Assembly: GCF_000467855.2 (NCBI RefSeq)
Contig: NZ_KI259221.1
Location: 1 to 57,063 of the forward strand
Length of the DNA stretch: 57,063 bases
DNA from: Porphyromonas sp. oral taxon 278 str. W7784
GTDB taxonomy: Bacteria; Bacteroidota; Bacteroidia; Bacteroidales; Porphyromonadaceae
Direction: 5' to 3'
Of the stretch, positions 18,365 to 27,481 are shown piece after piece (position 1 is the stretch's first letter; each line of letters begins with the position of its first letter). The position numbers and the translations under genes were made by a program. Under the pieces are notes generated by a model. It ran no database searches. It had not been told where the DNA came from and saw nothing but the letters and a program-made list of their open reading frames with translations.

Positions 18365-20447
18365 GATTTTCTTCTTTCTTCTTTGCTACGTAGTATTGGT
18401 AGAGTGTTTGCTGTGAGTTGAAGAGCTCCGTCTTGTCATCTATATCCTCCCGACGAGGGCGTACCTCCTCGCCGTTGGTATAGTAGCCCTGCTCGGTGTC
18501 CCTGAGGCCCGCCGAGATGACGAAGTCGAGCTCCCGCTGGATGTCAGGATCATAGACGGGGGTCATCACCTCGATGCGTCGATCGAGGTTGCGTGTCATC
18601 CAGTCGGTCGAGCCTATGTAGTACTTAGGCTCGCCATCATTGCCGAAGATATAGATGCGTGAATGCTCGAGGTAGCGGGAGATGATGGCGTTGATGAAGA
18701 GCCCTTCGCTGTAGCCCGGTACTCCTGGGATGAGGGAGCAGTTGCCTCTCAGGCATAGCTCCACACGCACCCCTGCCGTGCAAGCCTCATAGAGCTTAGC
18801 TACCATCTTCTCGTCGACGACATGATTGAGCTTGAGGCGGATGAAGGCATCTTTGCCTGCTCGTGCCAGACGGATCTCCTTGTTGATCATCTGATAGAGA
18901 GGCTGGCGCATATCGTTGGGGGCAACTAGGAGATGATGGAAGTGCGTGTTGATGAAGGGACGCTCGATGAAGTCGAAGACCTGTGCTACATCTCGGACGA
19001 TGCCCTTGTGAGCGGTCATCAGCATGAGGTCGGTGTAGAGGCGGGCTGTGCCCTCGTGGAGGTTACCCGAGCCGATACAGGCGATGTCTCCCCGCTTCGT
19101 GCCGATGTAGACGAGCTTGGAGTGTACCTTGAGCTTCTCGTGTCCTAGTACGACATTGATCCCTGAGTCCTGCATCTTCTTCCCCCAGCTGATATTGGAC
19201 TGCTCGTCGAAGCGAGCTAGGAGCTCAACGACGGCCGTGACACGCTTCCCATTCTGCGCAGCGGTCATCAGAGCCTTGACGACCTTAGAGTTCTGAGCGA
19301 CACGGTAGAGTGAGATACGTATCTCGGTGACATCTTCGCTGATGGCAGCCTCTTGCAGTAGGCGTAGGAAGTGGTCAAAGCTGTAGTAGGGGAAGTGGAT
19401 ACACCGATCTCGGCGGAGTACCTGACTGATGATGCTCTGAGCGTAGTGGAACTCATCCATCTGCAGGGGCTCTTGCTTCGGGAAGCGCAGTCCTGGTCGT
19501 CCGCAGTCGGGGAGCGTCATCAAGTCACGCATGTTGTGATAGCGCCCGCCACCGATACGCATATCTCGGTAGTTGAGCTCGGCCATATCACTCAGGCGGC
19601 GTAGGATCTCAGGCGAGAGGGCTTCGTCGTAGACGACACGTACCGCCTCACCTCGCCCACGTCGCTTGACCCCTCTGGATACCATCTCGATGACACTAGA
19701 GCGAAGGTCCTGCTCGAGCTCAAACTCTGCATCTTTGGTGAACTTGAAGGTATAGGCCTCGTACTGGGCATACTCTCGTCCAATGAAGATATAAGGGAGA
19801 CAGTAGCGGAGTACGTCGTCGAGGAACATCAGGTAGCTCTCCCCATCCTTGTCCCGAAGGCGCAAGAAGCGTCCTAGCTCCTTCGTCGGCACTTCGAGTA
19901 GAGCTACATCATGAGCCAGCTCCTCTTCGCCCTGCTCATGCCAGAGGACGACGACGAGATAGAGGGACTCCTTGAGGTGCTGCTCGGGGCGGAAGGTCGG
20001 ACTATTGATGAAGATCGGGTTGGTGATCCCATTGATCTTGTCCATGAAGAAGGAGAGGACCTCATCCTCCTGGTCGGTCGTCAGCTCCTGCTCATTGATG
20101 ATATGGATGTGAGCTTCGTTAAGGCTCTGCAGGAGGTCGGCGAAGGTGCGGTCGAAGAGGGCTGAGTACTCGTGGTTGAGCCGTATGATGGTACGGAGCG
20201 TCTCCTTAGCCTTCCTACGCTCATGCGTGGGTATAGGTTCGAGAGAGCCTACGATGCGCCTCAGGGAGGCAACACGCACACGGAAGAATTCGTCGAGGTT
20301 GTTGGAGTAGATCCCGAGGTAATTGAAGCGCTCCAGCAGAGGTAGATCTGTGCGTGCAGCCTCGAAGAGGATGCGCTTATTGAAGTACATCCAGCTCTCA
20401 TCTCGCTCGATATAGGGGAGGCGTCCTCGGTGGTGGCTATGAGGCAT
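18357..20447 (-). CDS. ppk1: Polyphosphate kinase 1
   Basis: 696 residues, full length for PPK1. N-domain ESWMYFNKRILFEA near 16-29 and FNYLGIYSNNLDEFFRVRVASL near 41-62; catalytic phosphohistidine in KLKVHSKLVYIG; C-terminal YIGSTDWMTRNLDRRIEVM, the conserved second histidine-kinase-like site. It reversibly transfers the gamma phosphate of ATP to polyphosphate. It is placed between cdd (29 bases upstream) and ppx (overlapping), suggesting one transcript. Confidence 0.95.
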   Translation of the reverse strand: MPHSHHRGRLPYIERDESWMYFNKRILFEAARTDLPLLERFNYLGIYSNNLDEFFRVRVASLRRIVGSLEPIPTHERRKAKETLRTIIRLNHEYSALFDRTFADLLQSLNEAHIHIINEQELTTDQEDEVLSFFMDKINGITNPIFINSPTFRPEQHLKESLYLVVVLWHEQGEEELAHDVALLEVPTKELGRFLRLRDKDGESYLMFLDDVLRYCLPYIFIGREYAQYEAYTFKFTKDAEFELEQDLRSSVIEMVSRGVKRRGRGEAVRVVYDEALSPEILRRLSDMAELNYRDMRIGGGRYHNMRDLMTLPDCGRPGLRFPKQEPLQMDEFHYAQSIISQVLRRDRCIHFPYYSFDHFLRLLQEAAISEDVTEIRISLYRVAQNSKVVKALMTAAQNGKRVTAVVELLARFDEQSNISWGKKMQDSGINVVLGHEKLKVHSKLVYIGTKRGDIACIGSGNLHEGTARLYTDLMLMTAHKGIVRDVAQVFDFIERPFINTHFHHLLVAPNDMRQPLYQMINKEIRLARAGKDAFIRLKLNHVVDEKMVAKLYEACTAGVRVELCLRGNCSLIPGVPGYSEGLFINAIISRYLEHSRIYIFGNDGEPKYYIGSTDWMTRNLDRRIEVMTPVYDPDIQRELDFVISAGLRDTEQGYYTNGEEVRPRREDIDDKTELFNSQQTLYQYYVAKKKEENHG

Positions 20448-20476
20448 AAGCTATGGATATATCTAGGGGGTGGAGT

Positions 20477-20944
20477 CTAGAGGCTACTCCCATCGAAGCC
20501 GAAGGGCAGTAGATAGCGGCAGTCCTCTAGGACGACGGTCTTCTCGTCCCCTGCCAGTAGGATGGGGAAGGGGTGGAAGCGGGTAGCTGCCTCCATGATG
20601 ACCTGACGACAGCCTCCGCAGGGGGAGATGAAGGGGACTCTCCCCGAGGCATTGAAGGCCACGATGAGGAGCTTCTCTACAGGGACGTCAGGACACTGAG
20701 CTCCCGCCCAGAAGAGCGCCGTACGCTCGGCGCAAGTTCCCGAAGGGTAGGCGGCATTCTCTTGGTTCGATCCCGTGATGATCTCCCCGTTGGCTAGGAG
20801 CACAGCCGCTCCGACGTGGAAGTGGCTGTAGGGCGCATAGGCCTTCTGAGCAGCCTCTACGGCTAGCTCCTCGAGCCGGCGGTCTTCGGGGGTGAGCTCG
20901 CTCCTGAGGAGCGTCTTATAGGGTATGGTGAAGGTCTGTTCCAT
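20477..20944 (-). CDS. cdd: Cytidine deaminase
   Basis: 155 residues, tetrameric small form. Zinc site TCAER near 75-79 (catalytic glutamate) and PCGGCRQV near 111-118; substrate region FHVGAAVLLANG and GSNQENAAYPSG. It deaminates cytidine and deoxycytidine to uridine forms for salvage. A weak -7-like TACATTCG lies at 21005-21012. ppk1 follows after 29 bases. Confidence 0.95.
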   Translation of the reverse strand: MEQTFTIPYKTLLRSELTPEDRRLEELAVEAAQKAYAPYSHFHVGAAVLLANGEIITGSNQENAAYPSGTCAERTALFWAGAQCPDVPVEKLLIVAFNASGRVPFISPCGGCRQVIMEAATRFHPFPILLAGDEKTVVLEDCRYLLPFGFDGSSL

Positions 20945-21043
20945 GAAGCAATTCTTCTAGTGACGAGGGAGTATGTGGACGAATGCTTGTCGCTCGTCTC
21001 CTTAGCGAATGTACGAAAAATATAGCTCCCTCCTTCATGCGAC

Positions 21044-21079
21044 ACACCCTCTCCCCAACCGAGGGTGGGGAGAGGGTGT
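21044..21079. terminator. GC-rich hairpin upstream of cdd
   Basis: ACACCCTCTCCCCAACC pairs with GGTGGGGAGAGGGTGT with one mismatch. It lies downstream of the gene at 21157 on the minus strand. There is no clear T tract, so it is only a probable terminator. Confidence 0.5.
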
Positions 21080-21156
21080 GAGATGGAGGTATATCTTAGG
21101 CTCATGGGGCGCACCCTCATAGGGAGGAGAGGCCCAGGAGCTATAGGAGGTGTACC

Positions 21157-21849
21157 TTACTTCTTACGGCGTCGAGCACGCTCCTTCTTCGCAGGCTTGA
21201 CGATGGGGACGATCTCGATGTGAGCATCGATACCTAGCCCGTCGATGATGCGCTGGATGAACTTCTGCTTGATCCCCGTGGGTGAGCCTGTCTGGAGGTA
21301 ATAGTTCTTCTCCAGATGCTTGAACGAAGAGGCTAGTTCCTTACCGTCTGATTCGATGATGAGGGGCTCCTTGTTGAGCTTCAGCCCGAGGTCACGTACC
21401 TGAGCTACACCCGACTTCTGTACGAAGGCTCTGAAGGTATCTGCTGCGCTTTTCTCTTCGAGGCTGGTGCCGTCAGCGTAGACGATACGTAGGCGAGTGA
21501 TCGAGGAGGATGAGAGGGCTTGCTCCAGAGCGCTAGCCTTGCGCTTGAGGCGACGTGCTTCGCGAGCCTCTCTCTGAGCTACTACTTCTTCTGAGCTGAG
21601 CTCTCCTGCACGACGGTGCTCGATCGTGTAGGTGCTGGGATTAGCTGGATCGTAGTGGAGGGTGAAGGTGATGGGTTGATCAAGGACGGAGAGCGTATCT
21701 CGTAGCGCATTGCGCATAGCTCGATAGAGCTCCTCCTGGATGAGGCGATCTTCCTCCTTCTTGATTTGTTTGTCTACATCGTTAGCGATGGATATCCCTT
21801 GTGCTTCCAGGGTACGACGTGCGTCGATAAGTTGTGATAAATTGGCCAT
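21157..21849 (-). CDS. Unknown protein with basic tail
   Basis: 230 residues, no signal peptide. The N-terminal half is helical with a coiled-coil-like stretch near 25-45 and charged helices near 90-110 (EVVAQREAREARRLKRKA). The C-terminal part (about 115-215) carries IVYADGTSLEEKSAADTF, VRDLGLKLNKEPLII and NYYLQTGSPTGIKQKFI. This resembles a small domain I have seen at the ends of unrelated Bacteroidota proteins (often near restriction or mobile genes), but I cannot name it. The extreme C-terminus KKERARRRKK is strongly basic and could bind nucleic acid. Single gene; function unknown. Confidence 0.7.
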   Translation of the reverse strand: MANLSQLIDARRTLEAQGISIANDVDKQIKKEEDRLIQEELYRAMRNALRDTLSVLDQPITFTLHYDPANPSTYTIEHRRAGELSSEEVVAQREAREARRLKRKASALEQALSSSSITRLRIVYADGTSLEEKSAADTFRAFVQKSGVAQVRDLGLKLNKEPLIIESDGKELASSFKHLEKNYYLQTGSPTGIKQKFIQRIIDGLGIDAHIEIVPIVKPAKKERARRRKK

Positions 21850-22243
21850 CCTGACTTTCTTAGTCTATGAATTGAGATTATTTCTATCCCTACAACGTGG
21901 TAGATATAGATTGTATTTTGTCCCCACAAATATTTTTTGTCTTCGGGTGATTTGGGTGGGTATAGTTGACAGATATATGCCTTTCAGCTTGGCTCTAAAG
22001 ATAGAGAGGATGGAGGTGGGTTAGCCTCCGAGTAAGTAGCTACTTCCTTCATCTAAGGTTGGTGCCGATAGGGAGCTCCTTTACTCCTCATTACCCTCGG
22101 TCTCTCCCAGCTAAAGGGGCGTCTTAGGGAGGGATGAAAGCAAACCTTTTGGCAGATCGGTCTGTTTCGGATACATATCATACTCGCTCTGATGGTCTTG
22201 CGTAAGTAGGACTTGAGGGGTGGAGTATCATCAAGCAAAAGAA
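21850..22243. other. Intergenic gap, 394 bases
   Basis: Divergent intergenic region. An AATATTTG string (minus strand, near 21929) is one base off a -7 element for the 21849 gene. I see no RNA gene, repeat array or coding frame worth reporting. Confidence 0.4.
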
Positions 22244-22609
22244 ATGACTATAGTAGCAACGATCCTTGTCGCATTAGTGGCGCTGGAGCATCTGTATATC
22301 CTCTGGATCGAGATGTTCGCATGGACGACGAAGGGGAGAGAGGTCTTCAAGGGAGTACTCCCCGATGAGCTCTTCGAGCGCACCCGAGGCTTGGCTGCCA
22401 ACCAAGGCCTATATAATGGCTTCCTCGCTGCGGGGCTGATCTGGGGGCTGACGATCGCTGATCCCCTCTGGAGCCTCCGTGTGCAGCTCTTCTTCCTCCT
22501 CTGTGTCGTGACGGCTGCTACCTACGGGGCTATGCGCTCAAGTCGGAGCATCCTCCTCAAGCAAGGGTTACCCGCTATCCTAGCCCTTCTAGCCCTTCTC
22601 CTTAGCTAA
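22244..22609 (+). CDS. DUF1304 family membrane protein
   Basis: 121 residues with four membrane segments: VATILVALVALEHLYILWIEM near 4-24, GLYNGFLAAGLIWGL near 55-69, LFFLLCVVTAATYGAM near 81-96, and GLPAILALLALLLS at the end. The ALEHLYILWIEMFAW and NQGLYNGFLAAG motifs are diagnostic of DUF1304; role unknown. An in-frame GTG at 22220 is possible, but ATG at 22244 gives the usual N-terminus. Confidence 0.88.
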   Translation: MTIVATILVALVALEHLYILWIEMFAWTTKGREVFKGVLPDELFERTRGLAANQGLYNGFLAAGLIWGLTIADPLWSLRVQLFFLLCVVTAATYGAMRSSRSILLKQGLPAILALLALLLS

Positions 22610-22695
22610 TTCTCATCTGAGTACTGCAGGGCTGGGTAGCCTCAGCTATTGAGATCCCCAGCTCCTCGCATGCGCTCATCTATCCATCTATATCA

Positions 22696-24162
22696 ATGAC
22701 TAGAAAATCTGACATTGGCCTCATCGGTCTTGCTGTCATGGGCGAGAACCTCGCTCTGAACATGGAGCGCAATGGCTTCCAAGTATCCGTATACAACCGT
22801 GCCGAAGGTGCAGAGGCACACGTCGTCGAGCATTTCCTCTCGGGGCGTGCCGAAGGGAAGCACTTCCTAGGCTTCACTGACCTCAAGCCCTTCGTCGAGA
22901 GTATCGAGCGTCCCCGCAAGATCATGATGATGATCCGTGCGGGTAAGCCCGTAGACTCTGTGATCGATGCACTCCTCCCTCACCTAGAGGAAGGAGACAT
23001 CATCATCGACGGGGGTAACTCTAACTGGGAGGACTCTGAGCGTCGAGAGGCTACGCTCCGAGCACGAGGCGTCTACTTCGTCGGCTGTGGTATCTCTGGT
23101 GGCGAAGAGGGAGCGCTCAATGGCCCTGCGATCATGCCGGGTGGAGCACGTGAGGCTTGGCCTACGCTGGAGCCTATCTTCACGAAGATCGCTGCTAAGG
23201 CAGAGGATGGCTCTCCCTGCTGTGCATGGATCGGAGCTGGAGGCTCAGGGCACTTCGTCAAGATGGTGCACAACGGGATCGAGTACGGTGACATGCAGCT
23301 CATCGCTGATGCCTATGCAGTCCTCAGCCAGATCGCTGGTAAGTCGAACGAAGAGATGGCCACCATCTTCTCCAGCTGGGGGGCAGGCAAGCTCAGTAGC
23401 TACCTCATAGAGATCACCTCGGAGATCCTCCGTCATCGGGAGTCCTCGGGCGACTACCTCATCGACAAGATCCTCGATGCTGCAGGGCAGAAGGGGACTG
23501 GGAAGTGGTCGGTCATCAATTCTCTAGAGTATGGAGAGCCTCTGGGTCTGATCGCTACCGCTGTCTACGAGCGTAGCCTATCCTCGGGCGTGGACCTTCG
23601 TCGCGAGGCCTCTGAGCTCTACCCACGTGAAGCTCGCCAGCAGTCCGACTTCACCGAAGCCGATGTACTTGCGCTGGAGCGTACACTCTACGCCTCGAAG
23701 ATCGTCTCCTATGCCCAGGGCTTCTCCCTCCTCTCGGAGGCCTCTCGTGCGAACGGCTGGGAGCTTGATCTGGCTTCTATCGCTCGTATCTGGCGCAATG
23801 GATGTATCATCCGCTCCTCCTTCCTCAATGACATTGCTGCAGCCTACCAAGCTGAGCCCGAGCTGAAGAACCTTCTGCTGGCCCCTTACTTCCACAGGGA
23901 AGTCGAAGAGGCTCGCCGTGACTGGCGTCAGACGGTGGCTAATGCCTTCCTCCAGGAATGCTCTGTGCCCGCCTTCGCCTCGGCGCTGAGCTACTTCTCC
24001 TCGCTGACGACTCGTCGTCTGCCAGCCAACCTCGTGCAGGCACAGCGTGACTTCTTCGGGGCACATACCTTCGAGCGTGTAGATCAGCCCCGAGGGCAGT
24101 TCTTCCATGAGAACTGGACCGGCCGAGGTAGTGATACCTCTTCTACCTCATACAATGCTTAG
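22696..24162 (+). CDS. gnd: 6-phosphogluconate dehydrogenase, decarboxylating
   Basis: 488 residues. Rossmann start IGLIGLAVMGENLALNM near 7-23, IIDGGNSNWEDSERR near 101-115, GCGISGGEEGALNGPAIMPGG near 128-148, catalytic HFVKMVHNGIEYGDMQL near 183-199. It oxidises 6-phosphogluconate to ribulose 5-phosphate and carbon dioxide with NADP+. It is the first gene of gnd-zwf-pgl, the order being the reverse of the reaction sequence. Confidence 0.97.
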   Translation: MTRKSDIGLIGLAVMGENLALNMERNGFQVSVYNRAEGAEAHVVEHFLSGRAEGKHFLGFTDLKPFVESIERPRKIMMMIRAGKPVDSVIDALLPHLEEGDIIIDGGNSNWEDSERREATLRARGVYFVGCGISGGEEGALNGPAIMPGGAREAWPTLEPIFTKIAAKAEDGSPCCAWIGAGGSGHFVKMVHNGIEYGDMQLIADAYAVLSQIAGKSNEEMATIFSSWGAGKLSSYLIEITSEILRHRESSGDYLIDKILDAAGQKGTGKWSVINSLEYGEPLGLIATAVYERSLSSGVDLRREASELYPREARQQSDFTEADVLALERTLYASKIVSYAQGFSLLSEASRANGWELDLASIARIWRNGCIIRSSFLNDIAAAYQAEPELKNLLLAPYFHREVEEARRDWRQTVANAFLQECSVPAFASALSYFSSLTTRRLPANLVQAQRDFFGAHTFERVDQPRGQFFHENWTGRGSDTSSTSYNA

Positions 24163-24175
24163 AGCATCCCTAGAT

Positions 24176-25738
24176 ATGCAGCAGACACCAGCACATAGCT
24201 TACCCCAGAGCCTCATCCTCGTGATCTTCGGGGGCTCGGGGGACTTGACTAAGCGCAAGCTCATCCCTTCGCTCTATCAGCTCTTCAAGCCGGGGAAGCT
24301 CCCCGAGCGCTTCGCTGTCCTCGCCCTCGGGCGTACGGACTACACCGACGAGACCTACCGACCCCATCTGGATGAGTCCCTCCAGCGCTATCTAGCGGAG
24401 GGGGAGTATGATGCGTCGCTAGCGGAGCAGTTCCTCTCAGGCGTGCACTACCTCTCGATGGACCCCTCGGAGGTAGCAGACTACCCGAAGCTCAAGGAGA
24501 GCCTCGCTCGTCTGGATGAGCGTATTGCCAACCCTGGGAACTACATCTACTATCTCTCCACGCCACCCTCGCTCTACGGGGTCATCCCTCAGCATCTGGC
24601 CGAGGTCGGCCTGAATAAGGAGGAGACAGTAGGCCCTGACGGGGAGACGCAGGCCATCCGTCGCATCGTCATCGAGAAGCCCTTTGGCTACGATCTGGCC
24701 TCTGCCCTAGAGCTGAACGAGATCTACCGATCGGCCTTCCACGAGCATCAGCTCTACCGTATCGACCACTTCCTCGGCAAGGAGACGGTGCAGGACATCA
24801 TGGCGCTCCGCTTTGCTAATGGGATCTTCGAGCCCCTCTGGAATCGCAACTACATCGAGCGGGTCGAGATCACCGCTGTGGAGAACATGGGTATCGAGAG
24901 CCGAGGAGGCTTCTATGACCAGACAGGCGCTCTGCGAGATATGGTGCAGAATCACCTGGCTCAGCTCGTCGCCCTGACGGCGATGGAGCCCCCCGTGCAG
25001 TTCAATGCTGATCTCTTCCGCAACGAGGTCGTGAAGGTCTACCAGTCCTTCCGTCCCATGACGAAGGAGGAGATCCGTGGGAGCGTCGTCCGTGGTCAGT
25101 ACACCGAGAGCCAGTGGAAGGGGGAGCATCACCGAGCTTACCGAGAGGAGGACAAGATCCCCGCTGATAGCCGTACGGAGACCTTCGTAGCGATGAAGCT
25201 CTTCGTCGACAACTGGCGCTGGCAGGGTGTCCCCTTTTATATACGTACGGGGAAGATGATGCCTACCAAGGTCACGGAGATCGTTGTCCACTTCAAGCCT
25301 ACGCCCCATCGTATGTTCACCACGATCGATGGTGAGACGATCCCCAATCAGCTCATCATCCGTATCCAGCCCAATGAGGGGATCTCGCTGAAGTTCGCTG
25401 CTAAGGTCCCCGGCTCGGGCTTTGAGGTGAAGCGAGTGTCGATGAACTTCACCTACGATCAGCTCGGAGGGATCGCCTCGGGCGATGCCTACTCCCGTCT
25501 CCTCGAGGACTGCATGCTGGGCGATCCGACGCTCTTCACTCGTAGCGATGCTGTCGAGATGAGTTGGCGCTTCTTCGACCCCATCCTCTCTTCGTGGCAG
25601 GAGGAGGACTTCCCCCTCTACGGCTACCCAGCAGGGACCTGGGGCCCGAAGCAAAGTGACACGATCATCGATCGGGAGCATAGCTGGACCAACCCCTGTC
25701 GCAACCTAACTAACTCTGAGCTCTACTGCGAACTATGA
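24176..25738 (+). CDS. zwf: Glucose-6-phosphate 1-dehydrogenase
   Basis: 520 residues. LVIFGGSGDLTKRKLIPSLY near 14-33 is the NADP loop; RIVIEKPFGYDL and RIDHFLGKETVQDI carry the catalytic lysine and histidine. It oxidises glucose 6-phosphate at the entry of the oxidative pentose-phosphate path. ATGs at 24155 (overlapping the gnd stop) and 24176 are both possible; I chose 24176 because it gives the shorter, family-like N-terminus. The stop overlaps pgl by 4 bases. Confidence 0.95.
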   Translation: MQQTPAHSLPQSLILVIFGGSGDLTKRKLIPSLYQLFKPGKLPERFAVLALGRTDYTDETYRPHLDESLQRYLAEGEYDASLAEQFLSGVHYLSMDPSEVADYPKLKESLARLDERIANPGNYIYYLSTPPSLYGVIPQHLAEVGLNKEETVGPDGETQAIRRIVIEKPFGYDLASALELNEIYRSAFHEHQLYRIDHFLGKETVQDIMALRFANGIFEPLWNRNYIERVEITAVENMGIESRGGFYDQTGALRDMVQNHLAQLVALTAMEPPVQFNADLFRNEVVKVYQSFRPMTKEEIRGSVVRGQYTESQWKGEHHRAYREEDKIPADSRTETFVAMKLFVDNWRWQGVPFYIRTGKMMPTKVTEIVVHFKPTPHRMFTTIDGETIPNQLIIRIQPNEGISLKFAAKVPGSGFEVKRVSMNFTYDQLGGIASGDAYSRLLEDCMLGDPTLFTRSDAVEMSWRFFDPILSSWQEEDFPLYGYPAGTWGPKQSDTIIDREHSWTNPCRNLTNSELYCEL

Positions 25739-26433
25739 TCTACCGTCACTATGCGACCCCCGAAGCTGTAGCTCGGGCTGTCGCCGAAGAAGCCTTCGTC
25801 CGCCCCTCCCGTGAGGGCTGGGTGCATATCGCCGTGTCGGGTGGCTCAACCCCCCGACTTCTCTTCGAACTCCTAGCTTCGGAGCCACTAGTCAGCTCTG
25901 TCCAGTGGGATCGTGTGCATCTCTACTGGGTGGATGAGCGGTGCGTGCCCCCGACGGATGTCGAGAGCAACTATGGGATGACCGAGGAGACCCTCCTTCG
26001 CCACGTCCCCATCCCCGAGGGGCAGGTCCATCGCATCGCAGGGGAGAAGGACCCCGAGCGTGAGGCTAAGGATTACTCGTGGCTTGTCGGCTCGGAGCTT
26101 CCCTTCGATGGCGAGTATCCCATCTTCGACGTGGTGATCCTTGGGCTGGGAGACGACGGACATACCTCCTCGATCTTCCCCCATCAGATGGAGCTCCTAG
26201 AGACCGACCAGCCCTACGCTGTCGGGGTAAGCCCTCGGGGACAGAAGCGTGTGGCGATGACAGGACCCACGATCCTGGCGGCGAAGAAGCTCCTCTTCCA
26301 TGCTACGGGACAGAAGAAGGCTCCGATCCTACGAGCGATCGCTAGGTCAGCGCCCGAGGCCGACCGCTATCCTGCGACCTATATCTTCCGCCATCGCTCC
26401 GACGTGGAGCTCTATACCGACGTGAAGCTCTAG
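25735..26433 (+). CDS. pgl: 6-phosphogluconolactonase
   Basis: 232 residues of the NagB/DevB fold: HIAVSGGSTPRLLFELL near 33-49, VHLYWVDERCVPPTDVESNYGM near 62-83, and ILGLGDDGHTSSIFPH near 137-152. It hydrolyses 6-phosphogluconolactone. ATGA overlap with zwf indicates coupled translation and completes the oxidative pentose-phosphate branch in one operon. Confidence 0.95.
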   Translation: MIYRHYATPEAVARAVAEEAFVRPSREGWVHIAVSGGSTPRLLFELLASEPLVSSVQWDRVHLYWVDERCVPPTDVESNYGMTEETLLRHVPIPEGQVHRIAGEKDPEREAKDYSWLVGSELPFDGEYPIFDVVILGLGDDGHTSSIFPHQMELLETDQPYAVGVSPRGQKRVAMTGPTILAAKKLLFHATGQKKAPILRAIARSAPEADRYPATYIFRHRSDVELYTDVKL

Positions 26434-26492
26434 GCAAAGAGGCTGGGGAAGAGATTTAGTGCTTGCCCGACCGAAGCTCCCTGTATAATAGA

Positions 26493-26537
26493 CGAGGCCA
26501 CACCGCTTACCTTGGGCGGTGTGGCCTCGTTTTCTTT
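26493..26537 (+). terminator. Terminator of gnd-zwf-pgl
   Basis: A perfect stem CGAGGCCACACCGC/GCGGTGTGGCCTCG is followed by TTTTCTTTT. Confidence 0.94.
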
Positions 26538-26570
26538 TGGCATCAAGAGAGAGGAATATACCCGCCCCTA

Positions 26571-26668
26571 GTGACCCATTCATGGGTCGCTGTGGTCACC
26601 CATTCATGGGGTCCTCGGGTGACCCATGAATGGGGTACTTCTGGGAGGCATGAATGGTACTCCGTGGA
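26571..26668. repeat. Palindromic 24-bp array, four units (family B)
   Basis: Cores CATTCATG, CATTCATG, CATGAATG and CATGAATG start at 26577, 26601, 26625 and 26649, exactly 24 bases apart, most embedded in GACCCAT...ATGGGTC stems. The first two cores are in one orientation and the last two in the other. The same design with four units occurs at 42832-42925. The rest of the gap up to 26850 shows no gene. Confidence 0.85.
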
Positions 26669-26851
26669 GGAGGGGAGTGGGGTGAGGAGCTTCCCCGAGG
26701 TGACAGGGCTAGATATTCTGAGGAAGGATAGCGGGGTAGAGAGCCTCCTAGATGAGCTCCTTCGATCGGAGCCCGTGGGGCTGGAGACACCTTCGAAAGC
26801 CGTTTATTTCCTAGGACTTGGGGATAGTTAGGGAATGAAGGCGATTATTCT

Positions 26852-26859
26852 TACATTTG
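26852..26859 (+). promoter_or_regulatory. -7 element for the methylmalonyl-CoA epimerase gene
   Basis: TACATTTG lies 81 bases before the ATG at 26933. No -33 TTG in the standard window. Confidence 0.55.
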
Positions 26860-26932
26860 CAGTACAGAAATCATGGGGTGGAGGAGCGTCCTGCAGCCCC
26901 TATCATATCAACTCAAGCAAGTAAGAAAAGCT

Positions 26933-27346
26933 ATGAACCTCTCACACATCGAGCATCTTGGGATCGCCGTAAAGAGTATCGAAGCATCTCTGCCTTATTA
27001 TGAAGGCATCCTCGGACTGAAGTGCTACAACATCGAAGAAGTAGCAGACCAGAAGGTGAAGACAGCCTTCTTCAAGATCGGGCAGACCAAGATCGAGCTT
27101 CTCGAAGCTACCTCTCCCGAAAGCACCATCGCTAAGTTCATCGAAAAGCGTGGGGAAGGTATCCATCACATCGCCTTCGCTGTACCTAATGCAGACGAAG
27201 CACTTCAGGAGCTCGCTGACAAGGGCGTCCAGCTGATCGACAAACAGTCTCGTAAGGGCGCAGAAGGTCTCAACATCGGTTTCCTTCACCCCAAGAGCAC
27301 GATCGGAGTCCTCACTGAGCTGTGCGACCACAGAGACGTCAAGTAA
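26933..27346 (+). CDS. mce: Methylmalonyl-CoA epimerase
   Basis: 137 residues, vicinal-oxygen-chelate fold. Metal ligands are in IEHLGIAVKSIE (histidine), KIELLEATSPES (glutamate region), GIHHIAFAVPNADEAL (histidine), and GVLTELCD at the end. It interconverts the R and S epimers of methylmalonyl-CoA, linking the B12-dependent mutase to the decarboxylase encoded just downstream. An in-frame ATG at 26873 would add 20 unrelated residues; the conserved N-terminus MNLSHIEHLGIA supports 26933. Confidence 0.95.
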   Translation: MNLSHIEHLGIAVKSIEASLPYYEGILGLKCYNIEEVADQKVKTAFFKIGQTKIELLEATSPESTIAKFIEKRGEGIHHIAFAVPNADEALQELADKGVQLIDKQSRKGAEGLNIGFLHPKSTIGVLTELCDHRDVK

Positions 27347-27356
27347 AGTGACGTAT

Positions 27357-27426
27357 GAATGGGATAATAGAAGAGCCCTCGACCCGTAAGGTGTCGGACG
27401 AAGGAAGCTCCTCTGTTATCCCATTC
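27357..27426 (+). promoter_or_regulatory. Structured element between mce and mmdA
   Basis: An 11-bp perfect outer stem GAATGGGATAA/TTATCCCATTC encloses a second pairing AAGAG/CTCCT-like and an inner CGACCC/GGTGTCG hairpin. No T tract follows, so a simple terminator is less likely. It may set the ratio of epimerase to decarboxylase or mark processing. Inferred only from base pairing. Confidence 0.5.
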
Positions 27427-27481
27427 GGACTTCTTAATAGCAAACACAGGAAAAGATAGTATCTACTAAACAGCAACCAAT

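Noticed and set aside
26480-26492. CCCTGTATAATAG string repeated near 57010-57022, both close to palindromic arrays
   Set aside because: Only 13 bases; proximity to arrays is suggestive but two cases are not enough.
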